Below are positions 1 through 8,436 of a stretch of DNA of 64,000 nucleotides, in pieces. This DNA comes from Pseudomonas sp. MWU13-2100 (GTDB lineage: Bacteria > Pseudomonadota > Gammaproteobacteria > Pseudomonadales > Pseudomonadaceae). Under the pieces are notes generated by a model, which was not told the origin of the DNA, did no database searches, and saw nothing but the letters and a program-made list of their open reading frames with translations. How positions within the stretch are numbered: the stretch's first letter is position 1; every line of letters starts with the position of its first letter. Position numbers and translations under genes: made by a program. Location of the stretch: positions 1 through 64,000 of the forward strand of contig NZ_JALLIX010000030.1 of NCBI RefSeq assembly GCF_023242365.1. Reading direction: 5' to 3'.

Positions 1-40
1 AAGCGACATGGCAGGCAACACATCTTTCCCTGACACAAAC

Positions 41-74
41 AAAAACGCCCGACCTTCACAGGCCGGGCGTTTTC
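41..74. terminator. Bidirectional terminator downstream of phaF
   Basis: An inverted repeat (ACGCCCG / CGGGCGT) is flanked by an A-run on the left and a T-run on the right, so it can end transcripts from either side. It lies 18 bases past the phaF stop. In Pseudomonas the pha synthase operon usually ends with phaD convergent to phaF; that neighbour would be left of the window and is inferred. Confidence 0.8.
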
Positions 75-91
75 ATTCAGCGGGTAACGAC

Positions 92-901
92 TCAGGCTTG
101 AGAGGCTGGAGTCGGTGCTGTTGGCGTAGCCGCTGGAGCGGATGCCGGAGCCGGAGAGGCCGAGTTGGCGGCCGATACCGGAGCCGCAGCAGGCTTGGCC
201 GCCGCAGTAGGAGCCGGCTTCGCGGCAGCAGGCTTTTTCGCCGCCGCTGGCTTGGCAGCCGGTTTCGCTGTCACAGGCTTGGCCGCAGGTTTCACAGCCG
301 GTTTGGCCACCGCGGTTTTCGCCGCCGGCTTGGCCGCAGGTTTCGCTGCTGGCTTGGCCACCGCTTTGGCTGCCGGCTTGGCTGCCGCAGTTTTCGCCAC
401 CGGCTTGGCCGCTGCTTTAACCAACGGCTTGGCTGCCGCTTTCGCCGCCGGCTTGGCCGCTGCCGTTTTCGCCGAAGCGGGAGTCACGGCCTGACCGGTC
501 AATTTTTCGATCTGCTTGGTCAAGGTATCGACCTTGCTGTGCAGCGCCTTCACCTCATTACGGCTCGGTACGCCCAGGCGCGAAATGGCGCTGTTCAGGC
601 GTTTGTCGAAAGCCCCTTCCAGCTCGTCCCACTTGCCCAGTGCCCGGTCCTTGACCCCGGCGATGCGCGACTTGGCCGAACTGGCGGAGTCCTTGGCCGC
701 ATCGACCTTCTTGTCGACCGCGGTCTTGGTGAGCTTCTCGGCCTTCTCGCCATCCTTCACCAGCGTCTCGAAGAGTTTGCTGCCGTCGGTATCGATCTTC
801 GAGTACACGCCTAAACCAGCAAGCCAGATTTTGCGGGAGTATTCCTCAACCTTCCCGATCCACGAGCTGCTTTCTTTCTCGGTATTCTTTTTGCCAGCCA
901 T
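92..901 (-). CDS. phaF: Phasin PhaF, granule-associated histone-like protein
   Basis: Major phasin of medium-chain-length PHA granules, about 269 residues. Residues 1-140 are a phasin domain with the signature KIWLAGLGVYSK near residue 24, amphipathic helices and a leucine-zipper-like stretch around 115-140. The remainder is a low-complexity basic tail of repeated AAKPA/AAKPV units, like histone H1. In the family the tail binds DNA non-specifically and helps distribute granules to daughter cells. I chose the ATG at 901 because an AAGGAG site precedes it; an upstream in-frame codon lacks one. It lies 10 bases after phaI, in the same operon. The repeat tail is prone to slippage length changes, so tail length is strain-specific. 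Confidence 0.95.
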   Translation of the reverse strand: MAGKKNTEKESSSWIGKVEEYSRKIWLAGLGVYSKIDTDGSKLFETLVKDGEKAEKLTKTAVDKKVDAAKDSASSAKSRIAGVKDRALGKWDELEGAFDKRLNSAISRLGVPSRNEVKALHSKVDTLTKQIEKLTGQAVTPASAKTAAAKPAAKAAAKPLVKAAAKPVAKTAAAKPAAKAVAKPAAKPAAKPAAKTAVAKPAVKPAAKPVTAKPAAKPAAAKKPAAAKPAPTAAAKPAAAPVSAANSASPAPASAPAATPTAPTPASQA

Positions 902-911
902 CCCGTTCTCC

Positions 912-1334
912 TTAATGTTTACGCGCGACACGTTCGAGCAATGCCGTCAGCTCATCGAGCTTAGCAGAGAGTGTCTCCACATCATGTTTAGACGGAATCC
1001 CGATGCGATTCAAGGCACTGGCGACACGGTGGTCGAAGGCCTTCTCGACCTTGTCCAGCTGCACTTCCACCCTGCCCTTGAGGCTGGTGACTTCGCTCTT
1101 CACGTTATCGATCTGGCTGTTGGCCGCTTCACGCTGCGCGCCAATCAGTTTTTTACCTTCTTTTTCAACACCTTGGCCAGCTTCCACGAGTTCCTTGAAG
1201 TACTCGCTGCTTTCGCGGCCGACCTTGGTATAAGCACCCAGACCCGCCAACCAGATCTTGCGGGCATACACTTTCACTTCAGCCAGGGCGGTTGGCTGAC
1301 CGTCGGATTTTTTCTTCAGACTTACTTTGGCCAT
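912..1334 (-). CDS. phaI: Phasin PhaI
   Basis: Small phasin of 140 residues, the first gene of the phaI-phaF pair. It shares the KIWLAGLGAYTK signature and helical phasin domain with PhaF but lacks the basic tail, as expected for PhaI. It coats PHA granules and stabilises their surface. The start at 1334 gives MAKVSLKKK and is preceded by a GAGGTG site. An in-frame extension to 1373 has no ribosome site and is left out. Promoter elements must lie in 1335-1573, which also carries a REP-like element. Confidence 0.95.
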   Translation of the reverse strand: MAKVSLKKKSDGQPTALAEVKVYARKIWLAGLGAYTKVGRESSEYFKELVEAGQGVEKEGKKLIGAQREAANSQIDNVKSEVTSLKGRVEVQLDKVEKAFDHRVASALNRIGIPSKHDVETLSAKLDELTALLERVARKH

Positions 1335-1460
1335 GGTGCACCTCACATGTGAAGGGTTGGAGGACCTGCCCACCGGAATGGGGGCTTATGCACAAAGTAA
1401 TGAGAAAAATTAGAATGGGCACCCTAAAGGCCGGCCCGGTGTCGCAGCGGTGCTCCTTAT

Positions 1461-1538
1461 TGTGCGAGCGGAGCTTGTTGTGGGAGCGGAGCTTGCCCGC
1501 GAAGAGGCCCTTGAGACCGCCAGGAGCCTCGCGGGGTG
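1461..1538. repeat. REP-type palindrome, imperfect
   Basis: Contains the local REP core GTGGGAGCGGAGCTTGCCCG followed by CGAAG, preceded by a partial duplicate of its first half (GAGCGGAGCTTG) and followed by a decayed reverse arm. It sits between phaI and the PHA granule-region gene. Confidence 0.75.
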
Positions 1539-1573
1539 CGGCGATCCGACAAGCACCACTTCCACACTCGTGT

Positions 1574-1849
1574 TCAGACCAGCGCCTTGTCCAGGGCCTT
1601 TTCGATCTCGGCCTGGATGGTGCCGCTCATGGCCGACATCAGCAGGCCCAGCTCGACATCGACACGGATCCTTTCTTCACTCACATGCACCGCGCCTTTG
1701 ACCCCGGAACGCTTGAGGTTCAGGGTGTCGCCGGACCACTGCGGCTCCAGGCCATACTGCCCGGCCAGCTTCTGCGCCAACTGGTCGGCCTTCTCGCGTG
1801 CACCGGCCTTGCCCAGGCCATGGGCGCGTTCAACACTAATACGGGCCAT
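1574..1849 (-). CDS. Polyhydroxyalkanoic acid system family protein
   Basis: A 91-residue protein beginning MARISVERAHGLGKAGAREK, typical of the PHA granule-region family (PF09650 type). It sits with phaI-phaF on one side and ubiE divergent on the other. The family is small, soluble and of unknown mechanism; a granule role is inferred from the neighbourhood. The start at 1849 has a GGAG site eight bases upstream. A longer in-frame reading antisense to ubiE is a shadow and was not used. Confidence 0.85.
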   Translation of the reverse strand: MARISVERAHGLGKAGAREKADQLAQKLAGQYGLEPQWSGDTLNLKRSGVKGAVHVSEERIRVDVELGLLMSAMSGTIQAEIEKALDKALV

Positions 1850-2002
1850 CGAATACTCCTGCTCTATCGGGACTTGCCCGGCGCGTCCTGAGCCTGAATG
1901 CGTCAAAACGTCCCGGCGGTTGCCTATCTTACATGCACCCTTGCCAAGACAAAGCCGGCCACCGGGATTAGAATGCCCGCATTCTCTTCTGGTGACAGCG
2001 AC

Positions 2003-2773
2003 ATGACTGATCAGCGCAAAGGCAGCGATGCCGAACCCACCACGCACTTCGGCTTCAAGAACGTACCGGAAAGCCAAAAGGCGGAAAAGGTCGCCGAGGT
2101 GTTCCACTCCGTGGCCGCCAAGTACGACCTGATGAACGACGTGCTGTCCGGTGGCATGCATCGCCTCTGGAAGCGCTTCACCATCGAACTGTCCGGCGTG
2201 CGCACGGGCAACCGGGTGCTGGATATCGCCGGCGGCACCGGCGATCTGGCACGCAAGTTCTCGCACCTGGTGGGCCCCACCGGCCAGGTGGTGCTGGCCG
2301 ACATCAACGCCTCCATGCTCAAGGTCGGTCGTGACCGCCTGCTGGACCTGGGCGTGGCCGGCAACGTCGAGTTCGTCCAGGCCGATGCGGAAAAACTGCC
2401 GTTCCCGGACAACCATTTCGACTGCGTGACCATCGCCTTCGGCCTGCGCAACGTCACCCACAAGGAAGACGCCCTGCGCTCCATGCTGCGAGTCCTCAAG
2501 CCCGGCGGCCGCCTGCTGGTACTGGAGTTCTCCAAGCCGACCAACGCGCTGATGTCCAAGGTCTACGACGCCTACTCGTTCGCCTTCATGCCGCTGGCCG
2601 GCAAGCTGATCACCAACGACTCGGAAAGCTACCGTTACCTGGCCGAATCGATCCGCATGCACCCGAACCAGGAAACCCTGAAATCGATGATGGTGGAAGC
2701 CGGTTTCGACCGCGTGACCTACCACAACATGACCGCGGGCATCGTCGCCCTGCATCGCGGCATCAAACCCTGA
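2003..2773 (+). CDS. ubiE: Ubiquinone/menaquinone C-methyltransferase UbiE
   Basis: SAM-dependent C-methyltransferase of ubiquinone synthesis, acting on the demethoxy-benzoquinol ring (256 residues; E. coli UbiE has 251). The SAM-binding motif VLDIAGGTGDLA is near residues 69-80, and family motifs such as GLRNVTHKEDAL and RPG-like KPGGRLLVLEFSKP follow. The ATG at 2003 gives the usual MTDQRKG start; the ORF is open further upstream but has no supported start. It is the first gene of the ubiE-ubiJ-ubiB cluster and overlaps ubiJ by one base (TGATG), implying translational coupling. Confidence 0.97.
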   Translation: MTDQRKGSDAEPTTHFGFKNVPESQKAEKVAEVFHSVAAKYDLMNDVLSGGMHRLWKRFTIELSGVRTGNRVLDIAGGTGDLARKFSHLVGPTGQVVLADINASMLKVGRDRLLDLGVAGNVEFVQADAEKLPFPDNHFDCVTIAFGLRNVTHKEDALRSMLRVLKPGGRLLVLEFSKPTNALMSKVYDAYSFAFMPLAGKLITNDSESYRYLAESIRMHPNQETLKSMMVEAGFDRVTYHNMTAGIVALHRGIKP

Positions 2774-3396
2774 TGCTGCTCAGCGGCCTTCTCGCCGGCG
2801 TCGAACACGGGCTCAATCGCGTGCTGCGCCTTGACAGCACGGCCTTGAGCCGCCTGGGCCACCTGACCGGCAAAGTCATCGAGGTCGACTGCGCCAGCCC
2901 GGCCCTGAAGCTGTTCATCCTGCCCAGCGACGAAGGCCTGCTGCTGGCCGCGCATTGGGCCGCCGAGGCCGACTGCATCCTCCGTGCCCCGGCCTCGAGC
3001 CTGCTGAACCTGGCCCTGAGCCGCGACAAGACTGCCGTGCTCCACGGCCCAGAAGTGCACCTGGAAGGCGACAGCGCGGTGCTGCTGGACCTGGCCGGGG
3101 TGCTCCAGGACCTGGAGCTGGACTGGGAGTACGAACTCTCGCGCTGGCTCGGGCCGGTCGCCACGCCCCTGCTCAGCGGCCACCTGCGCAGCCGCGCCGG
3201 CTGGTACAGGCAGGGCTTTGCCAGCCTGAAGCAGAACCTCGCCGAATACCTCAGTGAAGAGTCCCGCGCCCTGGTCGGCACCCAAGAGGCCGAAGCACGC
3301 TTCGCCGAGCTGGACCGGGTCAAGCTCGACCTGGAACGTCTCGAGGCGCGTGTCGAGCGCCTTTCCCGATCCCTCAAATCCAGCGATAACGCATGA
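2773..3396 (+). CDS. ubiJ: Ubiquinone biosynthesis accessory factor UbiJ (SCP2 domain)
   Basis: A 207-residue accessory factor of the aerobic ubiquinone complex. In E. coli, UbiJ binds hydrophobic quinone intermediates through its SCP2 domain and works with UbiK and UbiB. The N-terminal ~110 residues look like the SCP2 fold, and the C-terminal ~40 residues form a heptad-like helix (EARFAELDRVKLDLERLEAR). It sits between ubiE and ubiB with overlaps at both ends, the conserved proteobacterial order. Confidence 0.93.
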   Translation: MLLSGLLAGVEHGLNRVLRLDSTALSRLGHLTGKVIEVDCASPALKLFILPSDEGLLLAAHWAAEADCILRAPASSLLNLALSRDKTAVLHGPEVHLEGDSAVLLDLAGVLQDLELDWEYELSRWLGPVATPLLSGHLRSRAGWYRQGFASLKQNLAEYLSEESRALVGTQEAEARFAELDRVKLDLERLEARVERLSRSLKSSDNA

Positions 3397-4997
3397 AGCT
3401 GCTTGCCGTCCGCCGTCTGTTGCGCATCCAGCGCGTCGTGATCCGTTACCGTCTCGATGACCTGCTGTTCGAATTACCCCTGCCCTGGTTCCTCCTGGCA
3501 CTGCGCTTTGCCCTGCCCTGGCGCTGGTTCCCGCGCAAGACCCTGGACCTGAGCCGCGGCGCACGCCTGCGCCTGGCCCTGCAGGACCTCGGACCGATCT
3601 TCATCAAGTTCGGCCAGATCCTCTCCACCCGCCGCGACCTGCTGCCCGAGGACATCGCCGACGAGTTGATGCTGTTGCAGGACCGCGTGCCGCCGTTCGA
3701 CTCACAGACTGCGGTCAAGCTGATCGAATCGCAGTTGGGCAAGAAGATCGACGAGGTCTTCAGCCGCTTCGATATCGCGCCCCTGGCCTCGGCCTCGGTG
3801 GCCCAGGTCCATGCCGCCCAGCTCAAGAGCGGCGAAGAAGTGGTGGTGAAGGTCATCCGCCCCGGCCTCAAGCCCATCATCGCCCAGGACCTGGCGTGGC
3901 TGTTCCTCCTCGCCCGGGCCGCCGAGCGGGTTTCGGCCGACGCCCGCCTGCTGCACCCGGTGGACGTGGTCAGCGACTACGAAAAGACCATCTACGACGA
4001 ACTCGACCTGCTACGCGAGGCGGCCAACGCCAGCCAGCTGCGGCGCAACTTCGAAGGCTCGGAGATGATGTACGTGCCCCAAGTCTACTGGGACTGGTGC
4101 CGACCGAAAGTGCTGGTGATGGAGCGCATCTACGGTATCCAGGTCACTGACCTGGCGACCCTGGCCGACCAGCGCACCGACATGAAAATGCTCGCCGAAC
4201 GCGGCGTCGAGATCTTCTTCACCCAGGTCTTCCGCGACAGCTTCTTCCACGCTGACATGCACCCCGGCAACATCTTCGTCAGTACCGTGAACCCGTGGAG
4301 CCCGAAGTACATCGCCATCGACTGCGGCATCGTCGGCAGCCTGACCCCGGAAGACCAGGATTACCTGGCCCGCAACCTGTTCGCCTTCTTCAAGCGTGAC
4401 TACCGCCGCGTCGCCCAGTTGCACATCGATTCAGGCTGGGTACCGGCGCACACCAAGCTCAACGAGTTCGAAGCGGCGATCCGCACCGTGTGCGAGCCGA
4501 TCTTCGAAAAACCGCTCAAGGACATCTCCTTCGGCCAGGTGCTGATGCGCCTGTTCCAGACCGCGCGGCGTTTCAATATGGAAGTCCAGCCGCAACTGGT
4601 GCTGCTGCAGAAAACCCTGCTCAACATCGAAGGCCTGGGGCGCCAGCTGTACCCGGACCTGGACCTGTGGAGCACCGCCCAGCCGTTCCTCGAGCGTTGG
4701 ATGCGCGAGCGCGTCAGTCCGAAAACCCTGCTCGGCAACCTGCAGGGCCAGATCGAGCAACTGCCGCACCTGGCCAATATGACCCGCGATCTGCTGGAAC
4801 GCATGGCCCAACCCCACGCCGTCCATCCCGAGCCGAAAGAAAAGCGCCGCAAGGACGACTGGCTCCTGCGCCTCCTCGGCTGCGCGCACCTCGGTGGCGG
4901 CGCGGTACTGGCTGCTGGCGGGCCATTGCAGGAACTCGGCCACTGGCCAGCAGCTATCATGGTCGTCGTGGGCTTGTATCTGATCGTGCGCCGATAG
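3393..4997 (+). CDS. ubiB: Ubiquinone biosynthesis protein UbiB, atypical kinase/ATPase
   Basis: UbiB (534 residues) is an ABC1/ADCK-type atypical protein kinase-like ATPase required for ubiquinone synthesis at the inner membrane. The diagnostic KxGQ motif appears as KFGQ at residues 72-75. The A-rich loop is SASVAQVHAAQ, and the metal-binding segment is HADMHPGNIF. The C-terminal ~35 residues form two hydrophobic segments that anchor the protein. It overlaps the ubiJ stop by four bases (ATGA), so the three ubi genes are almost certainly co-translated. Confidence 0.97.
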   Translation: MKLLAVRRLLRIQRVVIRYRLDDLLFELPLPWFLLALRFALPWRWFPRKTLDLSRGARLRLALQDLGPIFIKFGQILSTRRDLLPEDIADELMLLQDRVPPFDSQTAVKLIESQLGKKIDEVFSRFDIAPLASASVAQVHAAQLKSGEEVVVKVIRPGLKPIIAQDLAWLFLLARAAERVSADARLLHPVDVVSDYEKTIYDELDLLREAANASQLRRNFEGSEMMYVPQVYWDWCRPKVLVMERIYGIQVTDLATLADQRTDMKMLAERGVEIFFTQVFRDSFFHADMHPGNIFVSTVNPWSPKYIAIDCGIVGSLTPEDQDYLARNLFAFFKRDYRRVAQLHIDSGWVPAHTKLNEFEAAIRTVCEPIFEKPLKDISFGQVLMRLFQTARRFNMEVQPQLVLLQKTLLNIEGLGRQLYPDLDLWSTAQPFLERWMRERVSPKTLLGNLQGQIEQLPHLANMTRDLLERMAQPHAVHPEPKEKRRKDDWLLRLLGCAHLGGGAVLAAGGPLQELGHWPAAIMVVVGLYLIVRR

Positions 4998-5077
4998 CCA
5001 GTCAGGCCGTGGGCTGGCACACTGTTCATACGCCGAGGCACCACCACGCGGGTGGTGTCCGGTTGTCGGAGTCGAAG

Positions 5078-5470
5078 ATGAAAGACTGGCTGGACGAGAT
5101 CAAATGGGACAGTGACGGCCTGGTGCCGGCCATTGCCCAGGATCACAAGACCGGGCGCATACTGATGATGGCCTGGATGAACCGCGAGGCGCTGCAACTG
5201 ACTGCCAGCGAGAACCGCGCCATTTACTGGTCACGCTCCCGTGGCAAGTTGTGGCGCAAGGGCGAAGAGTCGGGCCATGTGCAACACTTGCATGAAATGC
5301 GCCTGGACTGCGACGCCGATGTGATCATCCTGATGGTCGAGCAGGTCGGCGACATTGCCTGCCACACCGGCCGCCACAGTTGCTTCTACCGCGTGTATGA
5401 AAACGGCGACTGGAAGATCGTCGACCCGGTCCTCAAGGACCCGCACAGCATCTACTCAGCAGGACATTGA
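5078..5470 (+). CDS. hisI: Phosphoribosyl-AMP cyclohydrolase HisI
   Basis: Third step of histidine biosynthesis, hydrolysing the adenine ring of phosphoribosyl-AMP. At 130 residues it is the monofunctional form, with HisE encoded separately just downstream. Family motifs are seen: MMAWMNREALQLT, YWSRSRGKLWRKGE, the metal-binding DCDAD and CHTGRHSCFYR. The ATG at 5078 gives MKDWLDEI. An 80-base gap after ubiB carries a short GC hairpin (CACCAC/GTGGTG) without a T-run, so read-through from ubiB is possible. Confidence 0.97.
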   Translation: MKDWLDEIKWDSDGLVPAIAQDHKTGRILMMAWMNREALQLTASENRAIYWSRSRGKLWRKGEESGHVQHLHEMRLDCDADVIILMVEQVGDIACHTGRHSCFYRVYENGDWKIVDPVLKDPHSIYSAGH

Positions 5471-5472
5471 AC

Positions 5473-5805
5473 ATGACTGACACCCTGACCCGTCTGGCCC
5501 AGGTGCTGGAAGAGCGCAAAGGCGCCGCCGCCGACAGTTCCTACGTCGCCAGCCTGTATCACAAGGGTCTGAACAAGATCCTGGAAAAGGTTGGCGAGGA
5601 GTCGGTCGAGACTATCATTGCTGCAAAGGATGCCGCGATCAGTGGCGACTGCAGCGACGTCATCTATGAAACCGCCGATTTGTGGTTCCACAGTATGGTC
5701 ATGCTCGCCCAACTGGGGCAGCATCCGCAGGCCGTGCTGGACGAACTGGATCGCCGCTTCGGCCTGTCCGGACACGTCGAGAAAGCCTCGCGCCCGTCCG
5801 CCTAA
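5473..5805 (+). CDS. hisE: Phosphoribosyl-ATP pyrophosphatase HisE
   Basis: Second step of histidine biosynthesis, removing pyrophosphate from phosphoribosyl-ATP (110 residues). The MazG-like all-alpha fold shows the acidic metal motif EESVETIIAAKD, then SDVIYETADLWFHSMVML. It starts two bases after the hisI stop. A TTG two codons upstream would overlap hisI and is less likely than the ATG chosen. The order hisI-hisE-tatA is standard in Pseudomonas. Confidence 0.96.
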   Translation: MTDTLTRLAQVLEERKGAAADSSYVASLYHKGLNKILEKVGEESVETIIAAKDAAISGDCSDVIYETADLWFHSMVMLAQLGQHPQAVLDELDRRFGLSGHVEKASRPSA

Positions 5806-5828
5806 CAACTCTCGAGAGGAGCAGCACC

Positions 5829-6107
5829 ATGGGCATTTTTGACTGGAAACACTGGATCGTCATCCTGGTTGTCGTCGTGCTGGTGTTCGGCACCAAGAAA
5901 CTGAAAAACCTGGGCACCGACGTCGGCGAATCGATCAAGGGCTTTCGCAAGGCCATGAACGACGAAGAAAAACCCGCCGAGCCGGTGGTGCCACCTGTCG
6001 TACAACCGGCTCAGCCGGTGCAGCCGCAGGCCACGGCCCAGCAGAACACGCCGCACACCATCGACGTGCAGGCGCAAAAAGTAGAAGAGCCCCGCAACAA
6101 TTCGTGA
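5829..6107 (+). CDS. tatA: Twin-arginine translocase subunit TatA
   Basis: Pore-forming subunit of the Tat pathway, which exports folded proteins (92 residues). It has an N-terminal membrane helix (about residues 8-22, WIVILVVVVLVFGTKKL), then an amphipathic helix (LGTDVGESIKGFRKAM) and a loose Pro/Gln-rich tail. The ATG at 5829 has a strong GAGAGGAG site. First gene of tatABC, 23 bases after hisE. Confidence 0.96.
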   Translation: MGIFDWKHWIVILVVVVLVFGTKKLKNLGTDVGESIKGFRKAMNDEEKPAEPVVPPVVQPAQPVQPQATAQQNTPHTIDVQAQKVEEPRNNS

Positions 6108-6117
6108 GCACTGACTA

Positions 6118-6579
6118 ATGTTCGGTATCAGCTTCAGTGAACTGCTGCTCGTGGGCCTGGTGGCCCTGCTGGTGCTCGGCCCCGAGCGCCTGCCCCATGC
6201 CGCGCGCACGGCAGGCCTGTGGGTCGGAAGGTTGAAGCGCAGCTTCAACGCGATCAAGCAGGAAGTGGAACGCGAGATCGGTGCCGACGAGATCCGCCGG
6301 CAACTGCACAACGAGCACATCCTCTCGCTGGAGCAGGAGGCTCGCAAGATTCTCTCACCGATCGCCACCAGCGCGCCGGTCGAGCCGGTGGCCGAGCAGA
6401 CGATCCACGCGGTTCCGCCGACGTCGCCGGAAGTCCCGCCGACGCCGGTGAGCGCCGCCGAGCCGGTCGCGGTACTCGGTGCCGTGGAACCGACGCCGCA
6501 CCTGACAGAACCCGCAAGCACGACGCCAACCGCCGCGCCTGCGCCTCATGACCCTACTTTGCCGCCGCGAGCCCCATGA
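6118..6579 (+). CDS. tatB: Twin-arginine translocase subunit TatB
   Basis: TatB forms the substrate receptor with TatC (153 residues). The N-terminus MFGISFSELLLVGLVALLVL is the single membrane helix, and the GPERLP motif follows, as in all TatB. A helical region then gives way to a Pro/Ala/Val-rich tail from about residue 85. It starts ten bases after tatA and overlaps tatC by four bases. Confidence 0.96.
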   Translation: MFGISFSELLLVGLVALLVLGPERLPHAARTAGLWVGRLKRSFNAIKQEVEREIGADEIRRQLHNEHILSLEQEARKILSPIATSAPVEPVAEQTIHAVPPTSPEVPPTPVSAAEPVAVLGAVEPTPHLTEPASTTPTAAPAPHDPTLPPRAP

Positions 6580-7361
6580 GCGATATTCCGGAAAACGACC
6601 AGCACATGCCGCTGGTTTCGCATCTCACCGAGTTGCGCACCCGCCTGCTGCGTTGTGTCGCGGCGATCTTCCTGATCTTCGCCGGGCTGTTCGCCTTCAC
6701 CCAGCAGATCTACACCTTCGTCTCCATCCCGCTGCGCCAGTACCTGCCCGCCGGCGCAACGATGATCGCCACCGACGTGTCGTCGCCGTTCCTGACGCCG
6801 CTCAAGCTGACCATGATGGTCTCGCTGTTCCTGGCCATCCCGGTGATCCTGCACCAGATCTGGGGCTTTATCGCGCCGGGCCTGTACAAGCATGAAAAAC
6901 GCATCGCCGTGCCGCTGCTGGTGTCGAGCATCCTGCTGTTCTACACCGGCATGGCCTTCGCCTACTTCCTGGTGTTCCCACTGATCTTCAAGTTCTTCGC
7001 CGCCGCCACCCCGGCCGGCGTGGAAATGATGACCGATATCACCAGCTATCTCGACTTCGTGATGACGCTGTTCTTCGCCTTCGGCGTGGCCTTTGAGATC
7101 CCGGTGGCCGTGGTACTGCTGGTATGGATCGGCGTGGTCGACATCAAGTACCTGAAGAAGATCCGGCCCTACGTAGTCATCGGCTGCTTCGTGGTCGGGA
7201 TGATCCTGACCCCGCCGGATGTGTTCTCCCAGACCCTGCTGGCCGTGCCGATGTGGTTGCTGTTCGAGATCGGCATCCTGTTCGGTGGCCTGGTCCGCAA
7301 ACGCAGCGAAGAAGAGTCCGCCGACCGCGACGACGCCCAGCCGCCAGCCCCGCTGACGTGA
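6576..7361 (+). CDS. tatC: Twin-arginine translocase subunit TatC
   Basis: Polytopic subunit that recognises the twin-arginine signal (261 residues, six predicted membrane segments). The N-terminal segment MPLVSHLTELRTRLLR and the loop FIAPGLYKHEKR are conserved TatC signatures. The C-terminal tail is acidic and cytoplasmic. It overlaps both neighbours by four bases: ATGA with tatB and GTGA with rsmE. Confidence 0.97.
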   Translation: MSDIPENDQHMPLVSHLTELRTRLLRCVAAIFLIFAGLFAFTQQIYTFVSIPLRQYLPAGATMIATDVSSPFLTPLKLTMMVSLFLAIPVILHQIWGFIAPGLYKHEKRIAVPLLVSSILLFYTGMAFAYFLVFPLIFKFFAAATPAGVEMMTDITSYLDFVMTLFFAFGVAFEIPVAVVLLVWIGVVDIKYLKKIRPYVVIGCFVVGMILTPPDVFSQTLLAVPMWLLFEIGILFGGLVRKRSEEESADRDDAQPPAPLT

Positions 7362-8065
7362 ACCTGCTGCTGCTGGAGGAGGCCGACTTTATCGCGGCCG
7401 ACCTCGTGGTGCTGCGTGATCGGCGCCTGACCCATATGCAGGAAGTCCATCGCCTGGCGGTGGGTGACAGCCTGCGGGTGGGACGTATCGGCGGTCTGAT
7501 GGGCAGCGCCGAGGTGCTGCGCCTGGACGCCACGGAAGCCGAGCTGCGGGTCAGCCTGGATCGGGCGCCACCGGCGAAGCTGCCGCTGACCCTGATCCTC
7601 GCCCTGCCGCGCCCGAAGATGCTTCGGCGAGTGTTCCAGACTGTCGCTACCCTCGGCGTACCGAAAGTGGTGCTGGTGAACAGCTATCGCGTGGAAAAGA
7701 GCTTCTGGCAGACGCCGTTCCTCGAGCCGGCGGCGATTCGCGAGCAACTGATCCTCGGCCTGGAGCAGACCCGCGACACCGTGCTGCCGGAAATCGTCAT
7801 CGAGAAGCGCTTCAAGCCCTTCGTCGAAGACCGCCTGCCGGCCATCGGCGCGGGCACCCTCGGCCTGGTCGGCCACCCCGGCGACTACCCGTCCTGCCCA
7901 CGCGGCCTGGATGAGCCGGTAACCCTGGCCATCGGCCCGGAAGGTGGCTGGATTCCCTACGAGATCGAGCTGCTGGGCAAGGCCGGGCTGCAACCGGTGC
8001 AACTCGGCGAACGCATCCTGCGGGTCGAAACCGCCGTGACCGCCCTGCTCGCCCGGCTGTTCTGA
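7358..8065 (+). CDS. rsmE: 16S rRNA m3U1498 methyltransferase RsmE
   Basis: SPOUT-class methyltransferase that N3-methylates U1498 of 16S rRNA (235 residues). An N-terminal PUA-like domain is followed by the knotted domain with LALPRPKMLRRVFQTVATLG and the SAM-binding region AIGPEGGW...LGERILRVETA. The start is a GTG at 7358 overlapping the tatC stop. No ATG fits this N-terminus (MNLLLLEEADF), which matches the family. It is the last gene of the + strand run; a repeat tract follows. Confidence 0.94.
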   Translation: MNLLLLEEADFIAADLVVLRDRRLTHMQEVHRLAVGDSLRVGRIGGLMGSAEVLRLDATEAELRVSLDRAPPAKLPLTLILALPRPKMLRRVFQTVATLGVPKVVLVNSYRVEKSFWQTPFLEPAAIREQLILGLEQTRDTVLPEIVIEKRFKPFVEDRLPAIGAGTLGLVGHPGDYPSCPRGLDEPVTLAIGPEGGWIPYEIELLGKAGLQPVQLGERILRVETAVTALLARLF

Positions 8066-8102
8066 CCCCCGGATCAAGCCTGAACGCATAGATCTCACCT
8101 TG

Positions 8103-8197
8103 AGCACATAGACCCTGTGGGAACACATAGACCCTGTGGGAACACATAGACCCTGTGGGAACACATAGACCCTGTGGGAACACATAGACCCTGTGGG
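8103..8197. repeat. Five tandem copies of a 19-bp unit
   Basis: The unit AACACATAGACCCTGTGGG is repeated five times head to tail (8103, 8122, 8141, 8160, 8179), the first copy starting AG instead of AA. The last copy runs directly into the REP arm TGTGGGAGCGGAGCTTGCCC, whose first bases are also the end of the unit. This looks like slippage amplification at the edge of a REP element. There are no spacers. Confidence 0.95.
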
Positions 8198-8266
8198 AGC
8201 GGAGCTTGCCCGCGAAGCTTTTAGCGGCCTCACCGACCTATTCGCGGGCAAGCTCCGCTCCCACAG
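8191..8266. repeat. REP pair (inverted) between rsmE and the chemoreceptor gene
   Basis: The arm CTGTGGGAGCGGAGCTTGCC...CGAAGCTTTTAGCG faces its reverse complement TTCGCGGGCAAGCTCCGCTC CCACAG, about 25 bases apart. This is a full BIME-like inverted pair. The rest of 8066-8436 holds the tandem repeat and about 130 bases with no recognised feature. Confidence 0.9.
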
Positions 8267-8436
8267 GAACCGTGTTCGACCTTGACAAAGGATCGACAGA
8301 AAAAGACCTCAAGCTTCAAAGAGCTTTCCCACAGCCCATTCAGGTCGCATCTCCCGCGCCCAAGCCGATGACAGAACATGCCCCGCGCAGTGACGCGTGA
8401 GGGCCATGGACTTATCTGTTTGGCAGGAGATACATC

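Noticed and set aside
165..494. Ala/Gly-rich + strand frame at the phaF tail
   Set aside because: It is the reverse reading of the AAKPA repeats of PhaF, which has the correct length, start and neighbour for the family.
5041..5060. Terminator between ubiB and hisI
   Set aside because: The CACCAC/GTGGTG hairpin is only six base pairs and has no T-run, so it is not convincing as a terminator.
8103..8197. CRISPR-like or minisatellite coding repeat
   Set aside because: Units are directly adjacent with no spacers. The reading frames through it have no start signal or Pseudomonas codon bias, so it is treated as non-coding slippage.
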